Below, piece after piece: positions 1-9,511 of a DNA stretch of 64,000 nt (positions are counted from its first letter, which is position 1; every line of letters begins with the position of its first letter). The notes under the pieces are model-generated. The model saw only the letters and a list, made by a program, of their open reading frames with translations, made no database searches and had not been told where the DNA came from. This stretch comes from Neorhizobium sp. SOG26 (GTDB lineage: Bacteria; Pseudomonadota; Alphaproteobacteria; Rhizobiales; Rhizobiaceae), in NCBI RefSeq assembly GCF_003491345.1, contig NZ_CP025512.1, positions 2,970,001 to 3,034,000 on the forward strand, read 5' to 3'. The position numbers and the translations under genes were made by a program.

Positions 1-2
1 GG

Positions 3-821
3 ATCCTCACCTCCATTCCCGACAAGGGCCATGTGCTGACGCAAACGGCGCGCTACTGGTTCGAGGCCACCAAGGATATCTGCCCCAACCACGTGATCGC
101 CTACCCGGACCCGAATGTGGTGATCGGCAAGCGCCTCGACATCCTGCCGGTTGAGATCGTCGTGCGCGGTTATCTCGCCGGAACGACAGGAACCTCGCTC
201 CTCACCCTCTATAAGAAGGGCGAACGCACGATGTATGGTCTCGACTTGCCCGATGGCATGAAGGACAACCAGGTCCTGCCGCATCCGGTGATCACCCCGA
301 CCAGCAAGGCCTTCGACGGCGGCCACGATGAACCGCTGACGCCGGCGGACATTGTCGAAAAGGGTCTCCTGACCAAGGAGCAATGGGAACAGGTGTCGAA
401 TTATGCACTGGCGCTTTTCAAGCGCGGGCAGGAAATGGCGGCAAAACGCGGCTTGATCCTCGTGGACACCAAATATGAGTTCGGCACCAACGAAAACGGC
501 CGCATCCTGCTTGCCGACGAGATCCATACGCCCGACAGCAGTCGCTACTGGATCGCCGACAGCTATGACGCCGCTTTCCAGGCCGGCAGCCGTCCGAAAA
601 GTTTCGACAAGGATTTTATCCGCGCATGGGTGGTGGAGCGTTGCGACCCTTACAAGGATGACATTCCGGCCATTCCGCAGGAACTCGTGGAAGAAACGGC
701 TGCCGTTTATCGGACGGCCTATGAGACCATCACCGGCGAGCGTTTCGTGCCGGACACGACAGGGGAAACCGTGCTGGAGCGGGTTCGCAACAATCTGAAG
801 CGCTATTTCGTTTCCAGCTGA
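3..821 (+). CDS. purC: Phosphoribosylaminoimidazole-succinocarboxamide synthase (SAICAR synthetase), 5'-truncated by the window
   Basis: This enzyme joins aspartate to carboxyaminoimidazole ribotide in de novo purine synthesis, in the cytoplasm. About 272 residues are visible; the reading frame is already open at the window edge, so the true start lies outside. Recognisable SAICAR synthetase blocks are the substrate region [13 protein letters not shown], the [20 protein letters not shown] loop, [11 protein letters not shown], and [14 protein letters not shown] with the catalytic and metal-binding acidic residues. The length and sequence suit the longer, yeast Ade1-like form rather than the ~250-residue form that rhizobia usually encode with purSQL; that second copy is not in this window. 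Only 22 nt separate its stop from the TetR gene, so read-through is possible. Identification is secure. Confidence 0.93.
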   Translation: MLTSIPDKGHVLTQTARYWFEATKDICPNHVIAYPDPNVVIGKRLDILPVEIVVRGYLAGTTGTSLLTLYKKGERTMYGLDLPDGMKDNQVLPHPVITPTSKAFDGGHDEPLTPADIVEKGLLTKEQWEQVSNYALALFKRGQEMAAKRGLILVDTKYEFGTNENGRILLADEIHTPDSSRYWIADSYDAAFQAGSRPKSFDKDFIRAWVVERCDPYKDDIPAIPQELVEETAAVYRTAYETITGERFVPDTTGETVLERVRNNLKRYFVSS

Positions 822-843
822 CCTCGAACAGCTGGAAGAACCG

Positions 844-1464
844 ATGCATCAAGAGGTGAGCGTGCGCAGACCACGGCGGAAGGCTGAGGAGACACGGGAG
901 GATATCCTCAACACGGCCGAAGCCATGTTCCGTGAGCGCGGCATCGCTAAATGTTCGATCGCCGACGTGGCGCAGGCGCTCAGCATGTCGCCTGCGAATG
1001 TCTTCAAGCATTTCCATTCGAAATCCGCGCTGGCGGACGCGATCTGCGAACGGCACATCAGCCGGATGATCGGCCGCTTCGAAAACCTGCACGAAACGGC
1101 GCCGGCGCCGCAGCGGCTCGAAATCGTCGTGCGCAAGCTGATGGAAGCGCATCTACAGGACCTGCGCGACAACCCTTACCTCTTTGAGATGATCTTCATC
1201 ATGTCGGAGGCGGACCTGCCCAGCGGCCATCGCTATAAGGAACTGATCGATGCACTGTTCACCGAGCTTGTCCGGCATGGAACCGAGACCAGCGTCTATC
1301 GATGCGATGATGTGGTCGCGACCAGCCGGTATGTCGCCGCGGCCTTCGCCAGTGTCCTGCATCCGGCGCTTCTGGTAAAGTCGAGCGCGGAGGAACTGCG
1401 TGACCGTTGCGCCGGTCTTGCCAAACTCGTGAATGCCGCACTGCAAAATCAGCTTGTAAAGTGA
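844..1464 (+). CDS. TetR/AcrR-family transcriptional regulator, probable local repressor of the RND pump
   Basis: A 206-residue one-component repressor. Residues ~12-60 form the TetR helix-turn-helix: RRKAEETREDILNTAEAMF, then IADVAQALSMSPANVFKHF, with the typical Y/F-K-H-F end of the recognition helix. The rest is a helical ligand-binding and dimerisation domain of unknown ligand specificity. The gene sits in the same orientation directly before the adaptor/pump/outer-membrane genes, an arrangement common for TetR control of RND efflux. A GTGACGT/ACGTCAC dyad overlaps its stop codon and precedes the adaptor gene; it is the obvious candidate operator. The family call is firm; the pump as target is inferred from position. 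Confidence 0.88.
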   Translation: MHQEVSVRRPRRKAEETREDILNTAEAMFRERGIAKCSIADVAQALSMSPANVFKHFHSKSALADAICERHISRMIGRFENLHETAPAPQRLEIVVRKLMEAHLQDLRDNPYLFEMIFIMSEADLPSGHRYKELIDALFTELVRHGTETSVYRCDDVVATSRYVAAAFASVLHPALLVKSSAEELRDRCAGLAKLVNAALQNQLVK

Positions 1465-1484
1465 CGTTTTGTCAATTACGTCAC
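1461..1484. promoter_or_regulatory. Inverted repeat GTGACGT-N10-ACGTCAC, candidate TetR operator
   Basis: Seven-base arms (1461-1467 and 1478-1484) are exact reverse complements around a 10-nt AT-rich spacer that contains TTGTCA, a possible -35 element. The dyad overlaps the TGA of the tetR gene and lies about 130 nt before the adaptor start. The geometry suits a TetR dimer, but binding is inferred. Confidence 0.45.
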
Positions 1485-1614
1485 CTTCTACTCGCGCTGA
1501 TGAATCGGCCCGCGACCGCTGTTTTTCGTGAGGCAGCGCGTTAATCTTCTTCATACTCCCGCCGACGCAAGCTTGCGCCATGGCGGCCGCCAATCGTTTT
1601 TCTTGGATGACGCC

Positions 1615-2865
1615 ATGACCGGACGCAGACTTCTCCTTCCCCTGTTCCTTTCCCTGGCGCTTGCGGCCTGCAGCGACTCCGGCCAGCAAAGCGCTGGTGG
1701 CGGTGCAGCGGGTGGCGCCCCCGAGCGTCCACCGCAGCCGGTAAGTTTCGTGGCCATGAAGAAGGCGGAGCAGCCGATCACCGCCGTGCTGCCGGGCCGC
1801 GCTTCAGCGTTCCAGTCTGCCGAGATCCGTCCGCGGGTGACCGGCGAGATCAAGGAGATTGCCTTCAAGCAGGGCAGCGAGGTCAAGGCGGGTGACCTTC
1901 TCTACAAGATCGAAGACAGCACCTATGCGGCCGAAGTGGCACAGGCCGAGGCCACCGTCGCGAAGGCTCAAGCCAGCATTCCGAGCGCCCAGGCGAACCT
2001 TGCGCGCTACGAGCGCCTGGTGAACAGCGGCGCGACGCAGATCGAATTCGAGAACGCCCGCGTCACGCTGCTTCAGGCGGAAGCCGACGTGGCGCAGGCC
2101 AATGCGGCGCTGAAGGCGGCGCAGATCAATCTGGAACTCACCGAGATCCGCGCACCCTTCGATGGCGTGACGTCGATCTCCAATGTCAGCATTGGCAATA
2201 TCGTGACGGCGAACCAGACGAACGCTTTGACGACGCTGCGACGCATCGATCCGATCTATATCGACCTCATCGATTCCAGCGCCAACCTGTTGGAACTGCG
2301 CTCGTCGCTGGAATCGGGCAAGCTGAGCGGCGATCCGCGCAAGGCCGATATTCGCCTCGCGCTGGAAGACGGCACCGAATACCCAACGACGGGCAAGCTC
2401 GACATGGCCGACATGTCGGTAAGCGAGACCACTGGAACGTACCAGATCCGTGCGCTCTTCGATAATCCGCGCGACATCATCCTGCCGGGCATGTATGTGC
2501 GTGCCACGGTGACGCTCGGCAATCTCAACGGCTACCTCATTCCGCAGCGGGCCGCGACGCGCAACGCCCGCGGGGAACTGTCGGCGAAGTTCATCACGGC
2601 TGACAACAAGGTCGAAACCCGCATCTTCGCGAAAAGCTCGGTCTCCAACAACAACTGGCTGGTGACCGAAGGCATCAATGAAGGTGACCGCCTGATCGTT
2701 GACGGCTTCCAGTGGATCGGCGATGGCGCGACTGTACAGCCGGTCGAGGCGACCGTGGACGAACGCGGTTTTGTCGTCGAAGCACCCAAGCCTGAGGCGG
2801 CTAAGCCTGCCGCGGACGATTCGGCCGCGGAAAAGCCCGCGGACAAGCCCGCGGACAGGCCTTGA
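1615..2865 (+). CDS. RND efflux periplasmic adaptor lipoprotein (AcrA/MexA, membrane fusion protein)
   Basis: This is the periplasmic adaptor that links the inner-membrane pump to the outer-membrane channel of a tripartite efflux system. From the ATG at 1615 the product is 416 residues with a lipoprotein signal ending LALAAC, so Cys19 would be acylated. The frame is open further upstream to 1528, but that extension would bury the signal peptide. The order is a beta-barrel/lipoyl half motif (RPRVTGEIKEIAFKQGSEVKAGD), a long alpha-hairpin rich in Ala/Glu/Gln (~80-150), the second lipoyl half (IRAPFDGVTSISNVSIG), then barrel and membrane-proximal domains. The C-terminus is a low-complexity Lys/Pro/Ala tail. 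It is followed after 48 nt by the pump gene. Confidence 0.92.
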   Translation: MTGRRLLLPLFLSLALAACSDSGQQSAGGGAAGGAPERPPQPVSFVAMKKAEQPITAVLPGRASAFQSAEIRPRVTGEIKEIAFKQGSEVKAGDLLYKIEDSTYAAEVAQAEATVAKAQASIPSAQANLARYERLVNSGATQIEFENARVTLLQAEADVAQANAALKAAQINLELTEIRAPFDGVTSISNVSIGNIVTANQTNALTTLRRIDPIYIDLIDSSANLLELRSSLESGKLSGDPRKADIRLALEDGTEYPTTGKLDMADMSVSETTGTYQIRALFDNPRDIILPGMYVRATVTLGNLNGYLIPQRAATRNARGELSAKFITADNKVETRIFAKSSVSNNNWLVTEGINEGDRLIVDGFQWIGDGATVQPVEATVDERGFVVEAPKPEAAKPAADDSAAEKPADKPADRP

Positions 2866-2913
2866 CGGCTCGGCGGAACGACCAAGACGAAACGCGGCAA
2901 GGAAGCATCTGAA

Positions 2914-5900
2914 ATGGCCAAATTTTTCATCCGGCGGCCGGTTTTTGCCTGGGTCATCGCGATCGTCATCATGTTGGGCGGCGCACTTGCCATCGCGACG
3001 CTTTCCATCTCGCAATATCCGGACATCGCGCCGACCACGGTGCGCATCAACGCGAGTTATAATGGTGCGAGCGCCGAAACAGTCGAAAAATCGGTGACCT
3101 CGATCATCGAGGACGGCATGACCGGTCTCGATGACCTGACCTACATGACCTCGTCGTCTTCGACGGGTCGCGCGAGCGTCGAGCTCACCTTCGGCAACAG
3201 CATCCTGCCGGACATTGCGCAGGTGCAGGTGCAGAACAAGCTGCAACTCGTGCAAAGCCAGCTTCCGGATGTCGTGCAGCAGGCCGGCATTGAAGTCGCC
3301 CGATCCACATCGAGCATCCTTCTCGTTGGAGCGCTGGTTTCGACTGACAAGAAGCGCTCGTCGGTGGACCTTGGCGACATCTTCTCCACCCAGATTGAAG
3401 ACCAGGTAAAGCGCCTCGAAGGTGTCGGCAGCATCAATATCTTCGGGTCCGGTTATGCCATGCGCATCTGGCTCGACCCCTACAAGCTGCAGAAGTACCA
3501 GTTGACCGCGTCCGACGTGACGGGCGCTATCCAGGCGCAGAACACCCAGGTGTCGGTCGGTTCGCTCGGCGGTCTTCCCGCAACCGACAACCAGCAGCTG
3601 ACCGTGACGATGACGGCGCAGAGCCAGCTCACCACGGTGGACGAGTTCGAGCGGATCATTCTGAAGGTCGAGCAGGACGGCGCAACGGTGCGGCTGAGCG
3701 ATGTAGCACGCGTCGAGATCGGCCAGGAAAGCTACGGCGGCACGTCGCGCCAGAACGGCCTGCCCTCGACCGGCTTTGCCGTGAATCTTGCAACAGGCGC
3801 CAATGCTCTTGATACCGCAGACCTGGTGCGCGCCGAACTTGCCAAGATCGGGCCGAACCTGCCCGAGGGCGTCGAGATCACCTACCCCTACGACACGACC
3901 CCCTTCGTGGAACTGTCGATCGAGAAGGTCGTGCACACGCTGATCGAAGCGATCATCCTCGTCTTCGTCGTGTTGCTCGTGTTCCTCCAGAACCTGCGCG
4001 CAACGCTGATCCCGATGATCGCCGTTCCGGTTGTTCTGCTCGGCACCTTTGGCATTCTCGCCGTGGCCGGCTATTCGATCAATACGCTCACCATGTTCGC
4101 CATGGTGCTGGCGATCGGCCTTCTGGTCGACGACGCGATCGTCGTGGTCGAGAACGTCGAGCGAATCATGGATGAGGAAAAGCTCGGACCGCTCGAGGCG
4201 ACGGAAAAGTCGATGGGCGAGATCACCGGTGCCATTATCGGCATCGCGCTGGTTCTGACCGCGGTCTTCATTCCGATGGCCTTCTTCGGCGGCTCGACAG
4301 GCATCATCTATCGCCAGTTCTCGATCACCATCGTTTCGGCGATGCTGCTGTCGGCACTGGTCGCTATCGTGCTGACGCCGGCACTTTGCGCCACGATGCT
4401 GAAGCCGATCGATCACCACAAGAAGGGTCGCGGCATCGGTGCGATGTTCAACCGAGGTTTCGACAAGACCACACATGGTTATGTCTCGACCATTGGTTAC
4501 CTCCTGAAGCGTCCGCTGCGCGTCACCCTGGTGTTCGCGCTGATCATTGGCGGATGCGCATGGCTCTTCACCAAGCTGCCCAACTCCTTCCTCCCGCAGG
4601 AAGACCAGGGCGTGCTGCTGACGATCATCCAGACGCCGGTTGGTTCCACCACGCCGCGCACCGACGAGGTCGTCAAGAAGGTCGAAGCCTACTTCCTGGA
4701 AAAGGAAAAGGAGAACGTATCGGACGTATTCGGCGTGCTGGGCTTCAGCTTCGGCGGCAGCGGCCAGAACAACGCGATCGTCTTCACCAAGCTCAAGGAT
4801 TTTGCGGAACGCACGCGACCGGAGCAATCGGCAGCCGCCGTCGTCCAGAGGGCGAGCGGCTACTTCTTCAGCCTGCGCGATGCCCAGGTGTTTGCGCTCC
4901 TTCCGCCTGCGATCCAGGGGCTTGGCACGTCTAGCGGCTTCTCGATGTATCTCGTCGACAGCGGCAACAACGGCAACGATGCGCTGACCCAGGCCTCGCA
5001 GCAGTTGATGCAGGCCGGTACCACCAACCCCAACATCGCGTCGCTACGTAGCAACACGCAGCGTTCCGAAACCCAGCTGAAGATCCTGCTCGACCAGGAA
5101 AAGCTCGGTGCGATGGGCGTTGATCTCGCTTCCGTCAACTCGATGCTGGCGACCATCTTCGCCGGCCGCGATGTCAACGACTTCACCCTGAACAACGAAC
5201 TGAAGCCGGTTTACGTGCAGGCCGATGCGCCGTTTCGCATGCAGCCGGATGACCTGAAGCACTGGTACGCACGCAACAACAAGGGCGAGATGGTGCCGTT
5301 CTCATCGTTCAGCACCGTGGAATGGATCAGCGGCACGCCGCAGCTTGCCCGCTTCAACGGCACCAGCGCAATTCCGCTGGAAGGCGCGGCAGGACCCGGT
5401 GTCAGCACCGGTCAGGCCATGGAAGAAATGGAGCGGCTCACCGCGCAACTGCCGGGTGGTTACTCGGTGGCGTGGCAGGGCATTTCCTATCAGGAACGCC
5501 TGTCGGGTTCACAGGCGCCGATGCTCTACGCCCTTTCGGTCCTTATCGTCTTCCTGTGCCTTGCAGCGCTTTACGAAAGCTGGTCGGTGCCCTTCTCGGT
5601 CATCCTCGCTGTGCCGATCGGGGTGTTGGGCGCCCTTGGCGCGGCCTACCTCTTTGGCCAATCCAACGACGTCTACTTCAAGGTGGGCCTGCTGACGACA
5701 ATCGGCCTGGCGGCAAAGAACGCCATTCTCATCGTGGAGTTTGCCAAGGAAAGACAGGAAGGTGGCATGAGCCTGCTCGACGCGACGCTTGAGGCAGCCC
5801 GCCTGCGCCTGCGCCCGATCGTCATGACCTCGCTCGCCTTTATCCTTGGTGTCGTGCCGCTGGCGATTGCGACGGGTGCCGGATCGGCGGCCCAGAATGC

Positions 5901-6039
5901 GATCGGTATCGGCGTGCTGGGTGGTATGCTTTCTGCAACACTTCTGGGAATTTTCTTCGTACCATCGTTTTTTGTGGTGGTCCGGAGGTTATCAAATCGT
6001 AAAAAAGCAACGATACCTGAAGCGACGCCAACAAACTGA
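2914..6039 (+). CDS. RND multidrug efflux pump inner-membrane subunit (AcrB/MexB, HAE-1 family)
   Basis: A 1041-residue proton-driven drug exporter, the usual length for HAE-1 pumps. The N-terminus MAKFFIRRPVFAWVIAI is typical. There are two copies of a one-plus-five helix membrane module, each followed by a large periplasmic porter/docking loop. The proton-relay acidic pair of helix 4 is present in GLLVDDAIVVVENVER, and the second half carries the matching GLAAKNAILIVEFAKE block. A conserved KPIDHH-type cytoplasmic linker lies between the halves. The gene is in one transcription unit with its adaptor and the outer-membrane factor. Substrates cannot be read from sequence; drug, solvent or plant-phenolic export is usual in the family. 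Confidence 0.96.
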   Translation: MAKFFIRRPVFAWVIAIVIMLGGALAIATLSISQYPDIAPTTVRINASYNGASAETVEKSVTSIIEDGMTGLDDLTYMTSSSSTGRASVELTFGNSILPDIAQVQVQNKLQLVQSQLPDVVQQAGIEVARSTSSILLVGALVSTDKKRSSVDLGDIFSTQIEDQVKRLEGVGSINIFGSGYAMRIWLDPYKLQKYQLTASDVTGAIQAQNTQVSVGSLGGLPATDNQQLTVTMTAQSQLTTVDEFERIILKVEQDGATVRLSDVARVEIGQESYGGTSRQNGLPSTGFAVNLATGANALDTADLVRAELAKIGPNLPEGVEITYPYDTTPFVELSIEKVVHTLIEAIILVFVVLLVFLQNLRATLIPMIAVPVVLLGTFGILAVAGYSINTLTMFAMVLAIGLLVDDAIVVVENVERIMDEEKLGPLEATEKSMGEITGAIIGIALVLTAVFIPMAFFGGSTGIIYRQFSITIVSAMLLSALVAIVLTPALCATMLKPIDHHKKGRGIGAMFNRGFDKTTHGYVSTIGYLLKRPLRVTLVFALIIGGCAWLFTKLPNSFLPQEDQGVLLTIIQTPVGSTTPRTDEVVKKVEAYFLEKEKENVSDVFGVLGFSFGGSGQNNAIVFTKLKDFAERTRPEQSAAAVVQRASGYFFSLRDAQVFALLPPAIQGLGTSSGFSMYLVDSGNNGNDALTQASQQLMQAGTTNPNIASLRSNTQRSETQLKILLDQEKLGAMGVDLASVNSMLATIFAGRDVNDFTLNNELKPVYVQADAPFRMQPDDLKHWYARNNKGEMVPFSSFSTVEWISGTPQLARFNGTSAIPLEGAAGPGVSTGQAMEEMERLTAQLPGGYSVAWQGISYQERLSGSQAPMLYALSVLIVFLCLAALYESWSVPFSVILAVPIGVLGALGAAYLFGQSNDVYFKVGLLTTIGLAAKNAILIVEFAKERQEGGMSLLDATLEAARLRLRPIVMTSLAFILGVVPLAIATGAGSAAQNAIGIGVLGGMLSATLLGIFFVPSFFVVVRRLSNRKKATIPEATPTN

Positions 6040-6145
6040 TTGGCAGTTTTATCGGCACCCTGACTGGTCGGTTCGCCGGTCAGGGCGTAGCGCAGGCGAC
6101 GTGGCAATAGCCGTGCTCAGGAACCGCCCGAATTTGATCGGACAT

Positions 6146-7597
6146 ATGGATAAGATGATGTTGCTAGTTCGTGTTGTTGCTCCGCTTACTACCGCGCTTC
6201 TCCTTTCGGGTTGCGTCGTGGGCCCCAATCACACCGCGCCGGAAATTTCTCTGCCGGCCAAGTTTGCCGAAGCCAAGGCCTCCAGCAACGGCGATGTATC
6301 GCAGGTTGCCTGGTGGAAGGCTTTCAACGATAGCCGCCTGAATTCCTATATTCAGCAGGGCCTGAACCAGAACCTGAACGTGCTGCAGGCGCTTGAGCGG
6401 ATCAACGCCGCCCAGGCCAACGTCGTCGTCGCCGGAGCCGGTGCCCTGCCGTCCCTCGACGCAGGCGCCAGCAACACAACGAGCGGGGCGAATACCAGCC
6501 CTGACTCGACACAGGAAAGCACGACGAGCGTAACGAGCGGTAACCTGACCGCGTCGTGGTTCCTCGACCTGTTCGGCCTCTACCGCCGGTCCAAGGAAAG
6601 CGCGCTCGCTTCGCTTGACGCAGCATACGCCGCGGCCGATGTCGCACGCCTCACCTATCTGTCGCAGGTGGCAGCGGCCTATATCGACGTTCGCTACTAC
6701 CAGGAGCGCATCGCGATTGCGCGGCGCAACCTCGGTTCCCGCAACGAAACCCTGAGCCTCACCAAGCTTCAGCTGGAAGCCGGTGCAGCCTCGCGCCTCG
6801 ATGTCGTACAGTCTGAAGGTCTGGTGAACTCGACGATCGCGGAAATTCCGGGGCTTGAAACCCAGTTCCGCCGCGCCGCCCACCGCATCGCAACGCTTCT
6901 CGGCCAGCCGGCATCTGCACTTCTTCCGGAACTGCAGCGCGGCGCCCGACAGCCGACTGCCCGCTTCAACGCGAGCGCCGGCGTTCCGGCCGACCTGATC
7001 CGCAATCGTCCGGACATCCGTGCGGCTGAACGCCAGCTTGCTTCGGCCGTTGCCGAGGTCGGCGTTGCAGAAGCGCAGCTTTATCCGTCGATCACGCTCG
7101 GCGGTTCGATCTCGCCGCGCTACACCGCAATCTCCGGCGCGATGGACACCCGGGCTCTGACCTGGTCCTTCGGTCCGCAGTTGAACCTGCCGATCCTTGA
7201 TGGGGGTCGCCTGCGCGGCAACGTTCGCATCGCCGAATCGCGAGCACGCGAATCCTATCTCGCCTGGAAGGAAACGGTTCTCAACGCTGTTGAAGAAGTC
7301 GAGAACGCCCTTGCTGCCGTGTCGCGTGATCGCCGGACGGTGAACGCCCTGCAGTCGACGGTGAAGTCCTACGAAGAAGCCCTGCAGCTCGCCACCGCAA
7401 GCTACCGGGACGGTGCTTCCTCGCTGCTCGACGTGCTTGATGCGCAGCGCCAGGTCTCGCAGGCACAGGCAAGCCTGGCAGACGCAGTCCGCCAGGTCGC
7501 CCAGGACTACGTGGCACTGAATGTTGCCATCGGCGGCGGTTACGGCTGGGGCAAGGCCGACGCGGTTGTCGCGACCAAGGTCGTGCTCAAGGATTAA
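6146..7597 (+). CDS. Outer-membrane efflux lipoprotein of the RND system (NodT/OprM family)
   Basis: This is the TolC-like exit channel of the efflux complex. The ATG at 6146 gives 483 residues with a lipobox LLLSGC (Cys23); the reading frame runs back into the pump gene, but that extension lacks a signal and is rejected. A second ATG at 6155 is also possible. Two OEP repeats are visible, each with the long helices of the barrel tunnel (for example VARLTYLSQVAAAYIDVRYY and VGVAEAQLYPSITLGGSISP), plus the DLIRNRPDIRAAERQLA signature of NodT-type factors. It ends 36 nt before a strong terminator that closes the operon. Confidence 0.93.
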   Translation: MDKMMLLVRVVAPLTTALLLSGCVVGPNHTAPEISLPAKFAEAKASSNGDVSQVAWWKAFNDSRLNSYIQQGLNQNLNVLQALERINAAQANVVVAGAGALPSLDAGASNTTSGANTSPDSTQESTTSVTSGNLTASWFLDLFGLYRRSKESALASLDAAYAAADVARLTYLSQVAAAYIDVRYYQERIAIARRNLGSRNETLSLTKLQLEAGAASRLDVVQSEGLVNSTIAEIPGLETQFRRAAHRIATLLGQPASALLPELQRGARQPTARFNASAGVPADLIRNRPDIRAAERQLASAVAEVGVAEAQLYPSITLGGSISPRYTAISGAMDTRALTWSFGPQLNLPILDGGRLRGNVRIAESRARESYLAWKETVLNAVEEVENALAAVSRDRRTVNALQSTVKSYEEALQLATASYRDGASSLLDVLDAQRQVSQAQASLADAVRQVAQDYVALNVAIGGGYGWGKADAVVATKVVLKD

Positions 7598-7632
7598 GTG
7601 AGGCTCGCAAGAGTCTTTCTTCCAGACAAAGA

Positions 7633-7669
7633 AAAACCCTCCAGCGCCGACGCACTGGAGGGTTTTTTG
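7633..7669. terminator. Bidirectional intrinsic terminator between the RND operon and efp
   Basis: CCCTCCAG (7638-7645) pairs with CTGGAGGG (7656-7663) around a 10-nt loop. An A-run precedes the stem and six Ts follow it, so it can stop both the rightward efflux operon and leftward efp transcription. Confidence 0.9.
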
Positions 7670-7685
7670 TTGGCTTGGCGCCAGA

Positions 7686-8255
7686 TCAGCTCTTGGCGCG
7701 TTCCACGTAGGAATTGTCTTCCGTCGCGATGACGACCTTGATGCCGGCATCGATGTGCGGCGGCACCATGGTGCGGATGCCGTTGGACAGAATCGCAGGC
7801 TTGTAGGAGGACGATGCCGTCTGGCCCTTCACGACCGGTTCGGTCTCGACGATCTCGAGCGTCACGTGGCGCGGCAGCTGGATCGCCAGCGCAACCCCTT
7901 CGTGCATAGACAGGATGCAGGTCATGCCTTCTTGGAGATAAGCCTTCTGGTCACCCATGGTCTCGGCATCAACCACGACCTGGTCGTAGGTTTCCGGGTT
8001 CATGAAGTGGAAGCCTTCGCCGTCTTCATAGAGGTACTGGAAGTTCACGTCTTCAACGAAAGCGCGCTCGACCTGCTCGGTCGTCCGCCAGCGTTCGGAC
8101 ACCTTCACGCCGTCAACGATGCGGCGCATGTTGACCTGCGTCACCGGCGTGCCCTTGCCGGGATGGAAATTCTCGGCGGTGAGAACAACATAGAGCTTAC
8201 CGTCGACATCGAGGACGTTGCCCTTGCGAACAGAAGAGGCGATGATCTTAACCAT
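7686..8255 (-). CDS. efp: Translation elongation factor P
   Basis: EF-P enters the ribosomal E site and relieves stalling at polyproline. At 189 residues it has the normal three-domain bacterial length: an N-terminal KOW-like domain, a central OB fold, and a C-terminal OB fold ending [19 protein letters not shown]. The loop HPGKG places the modifiable lysine at position 34, the residue that EpmA beta-lysylates in gammaproteobacteria. That agrees with the divergent epmA-epmB genes next door. The 185-nt divergent spacer holds GC-rich repeats (ACCGGCGG twice around AACCGGTT) but no promoter I can name confidently. Confidence 0.97.
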   Translation of the reverse strand: MVKIIASSVRKGNVLDVDGKLYVVLTAENFHPGKGTPVTQVNMRRIVDGVKVSERWRTTEQVERAFVEDVNFQYLYEDGEGFHFMNPETYDQVVVDAETMGDQKAYLQEGMTCILSMHEGVALAIQLPRHVTLEIVETEPVVKGQTASSSYKPAILSNGIRTMVPPHIDAGIKVVIATEDNSYVERAKS

Positions 8256-8440
8256 GGGTTTCCTTATGTGCCTGGCGGCTTGTCACTGCCGAAAATGCAT
8301 CGTAGATGACCGGCGGTAACCGGTTCACCGGCGGCCGTGAGAGCCGCCTTCGAGTTTGAACTTTTGTTTCCGGGCGCACCTAGCCTAAATTTCGCAAAAG
8401 TGGAAGCCTCGCCAGCCAGAAGTGGCGAAGAAAGCCGCAA

Positions 8441-9511
8441 ATGAACGCCTCCAGCACGCCGTCGTTCCGTTCTCCGTGGTGGAACTCAAATAGCCATGCC
8501 GACCGCAGACCTTTCCTCCTGGGGCGTAATGCGGTGCAGACGGCGCTGCGCGGCTTCTTCGGCGCTCGCGACTTCATCGAGGTCGATACCGCCACCTTGC
8601 AGGTTTCGCCCGGTAACGAGACGCATCTGCATGCCTTCTCCACAGAGGCAATCTCCATTGAGGGCCCCAGGAGCCCGCTCTACCTGCATACGTCGCCCGA
8701 GTTCGCATGCAAAAAGCTGCTCGCTGCCGGCGAGACACGCATCTTCACCTTCGCGCATGTTTACCGTAACCGCGAGCGCGGCCCTCTCCATCATCCGGAA
8801 TTCACCATGCTGGAATGGTACCGGGTTGGCGAGACCTACGAACAGCTGATGGACGACTGTGCTGCGATGCTGGCGCTCGCCGCGGAAACGGCAAAAACCA
8901 AGCGCTTTGCCTTCCGCAACATGGAAGTGGATCCTTTCGCCGAGCCGGAACGTGTCACCCTTGCGGAAGCCTTTGATCGCCATGTTGGTATCGACCTCCT
9001 CGCATCAGTGGCGGCCAGTGGCGAGACCGATCGCGACCTTCTGGCGTCGCAACTGCACTCTGCCGGCATTGCCTTCGCCGAAGACGACACGTGGGCGGAT
9101 CTCTTCAGCAAGGTGCTGGTCGACAGGGTGGAGCCGCATCTTGGCCAGGGACGCGCGACGATCCTGTGCGAATACCCGGTTTCGGAAGCCGCCCTTGCCC
9201 GCCCTTCGGAGCGGGATCCGCGCGTGGCAGAACGGTTCGAGCTTTATGCATGCGCTGTCGAGCTCGCCAATGCCTTCGGCGAACTGACGGATGCGGGGGA
9301 ACAGCGCCGCCGGTTCGAGCATGAAATGGCCGAGAAGGCACGCATCTATGGTGAGCGTTATCCGCTGGACGAGGATTTCCTGGATGCCCTCAGTGCGATG
9401 CCGCAGGCGAGCGGGGCTGCACTCGGGTTTGATCGGCTCGCCATGCTGGCGACCGGCGCGACTCGGATTGACCAGGTCATGTGGGCACCGGTGGCCGAGG
9501 TTCTGGATTGA
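8441..9511 (+). CDS. epmA: EF-P--(R)-beta-lysine ligase EpmA (GenX/PoxA/YjeA)
   Basis: A truncated class II lysyl-tRNA synthetase homologue that attaches (R)-beta-lysine to EF-P rather than charging tRNA. The 356-residue protein has only the catalytic core, without the anticodon-binding domain. Motif 2 reads FAHVYRNRERG...HHPEFTMLEWYR and motif 3 GAALGFDRLAM. The early block ADRRPFLLGRN supports a start at or near 8441. The gene is divergent from its substrate gene efp and overlaps epmB by one base (TGATG), indicating translational coupling. Homology to LysS is strong, but size and context separate it clearly. Confidence 0.94.
   Translation: MNASSTPSFRSPWWNSNSHADRRPFLLGRNAVQTALRGFFGARDFIEVDTATLQVSPGNETHLHAFSTEAISIEGPRSPLYLHTSPEFACKKLLAAGETRIFTFAHVYRNRERGPLHHPEFTMLEWYRVGETYEQLMDDCAAMLALAAETAKTKRFAFRNMEVDPFAEPERVTLAEAFDRHVGIDLLASVAASGETDRDLLASQLHSAGIAFAEDDTWADLFSKVLVDRVEPHLGQGRATILCEYPVSEAALARPSERDPRVAERFELYACAVELANAFGELTDAGEQRRRFEHEMAEKARIYGERYPLDEDFLDALSAMPQASGAALGFDRLAMLATGATRIDQVMWAPVAEVLD

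Noticed and set aside
1804..4827. A 1007-codon minus-strand open frame across the RND adaptor and pump genes
   Set aside because: It is antisense to two clear efflux genes and has the Arg/His/Gln-rich composition of GC-driven shadow frames. No start or family resemblance.
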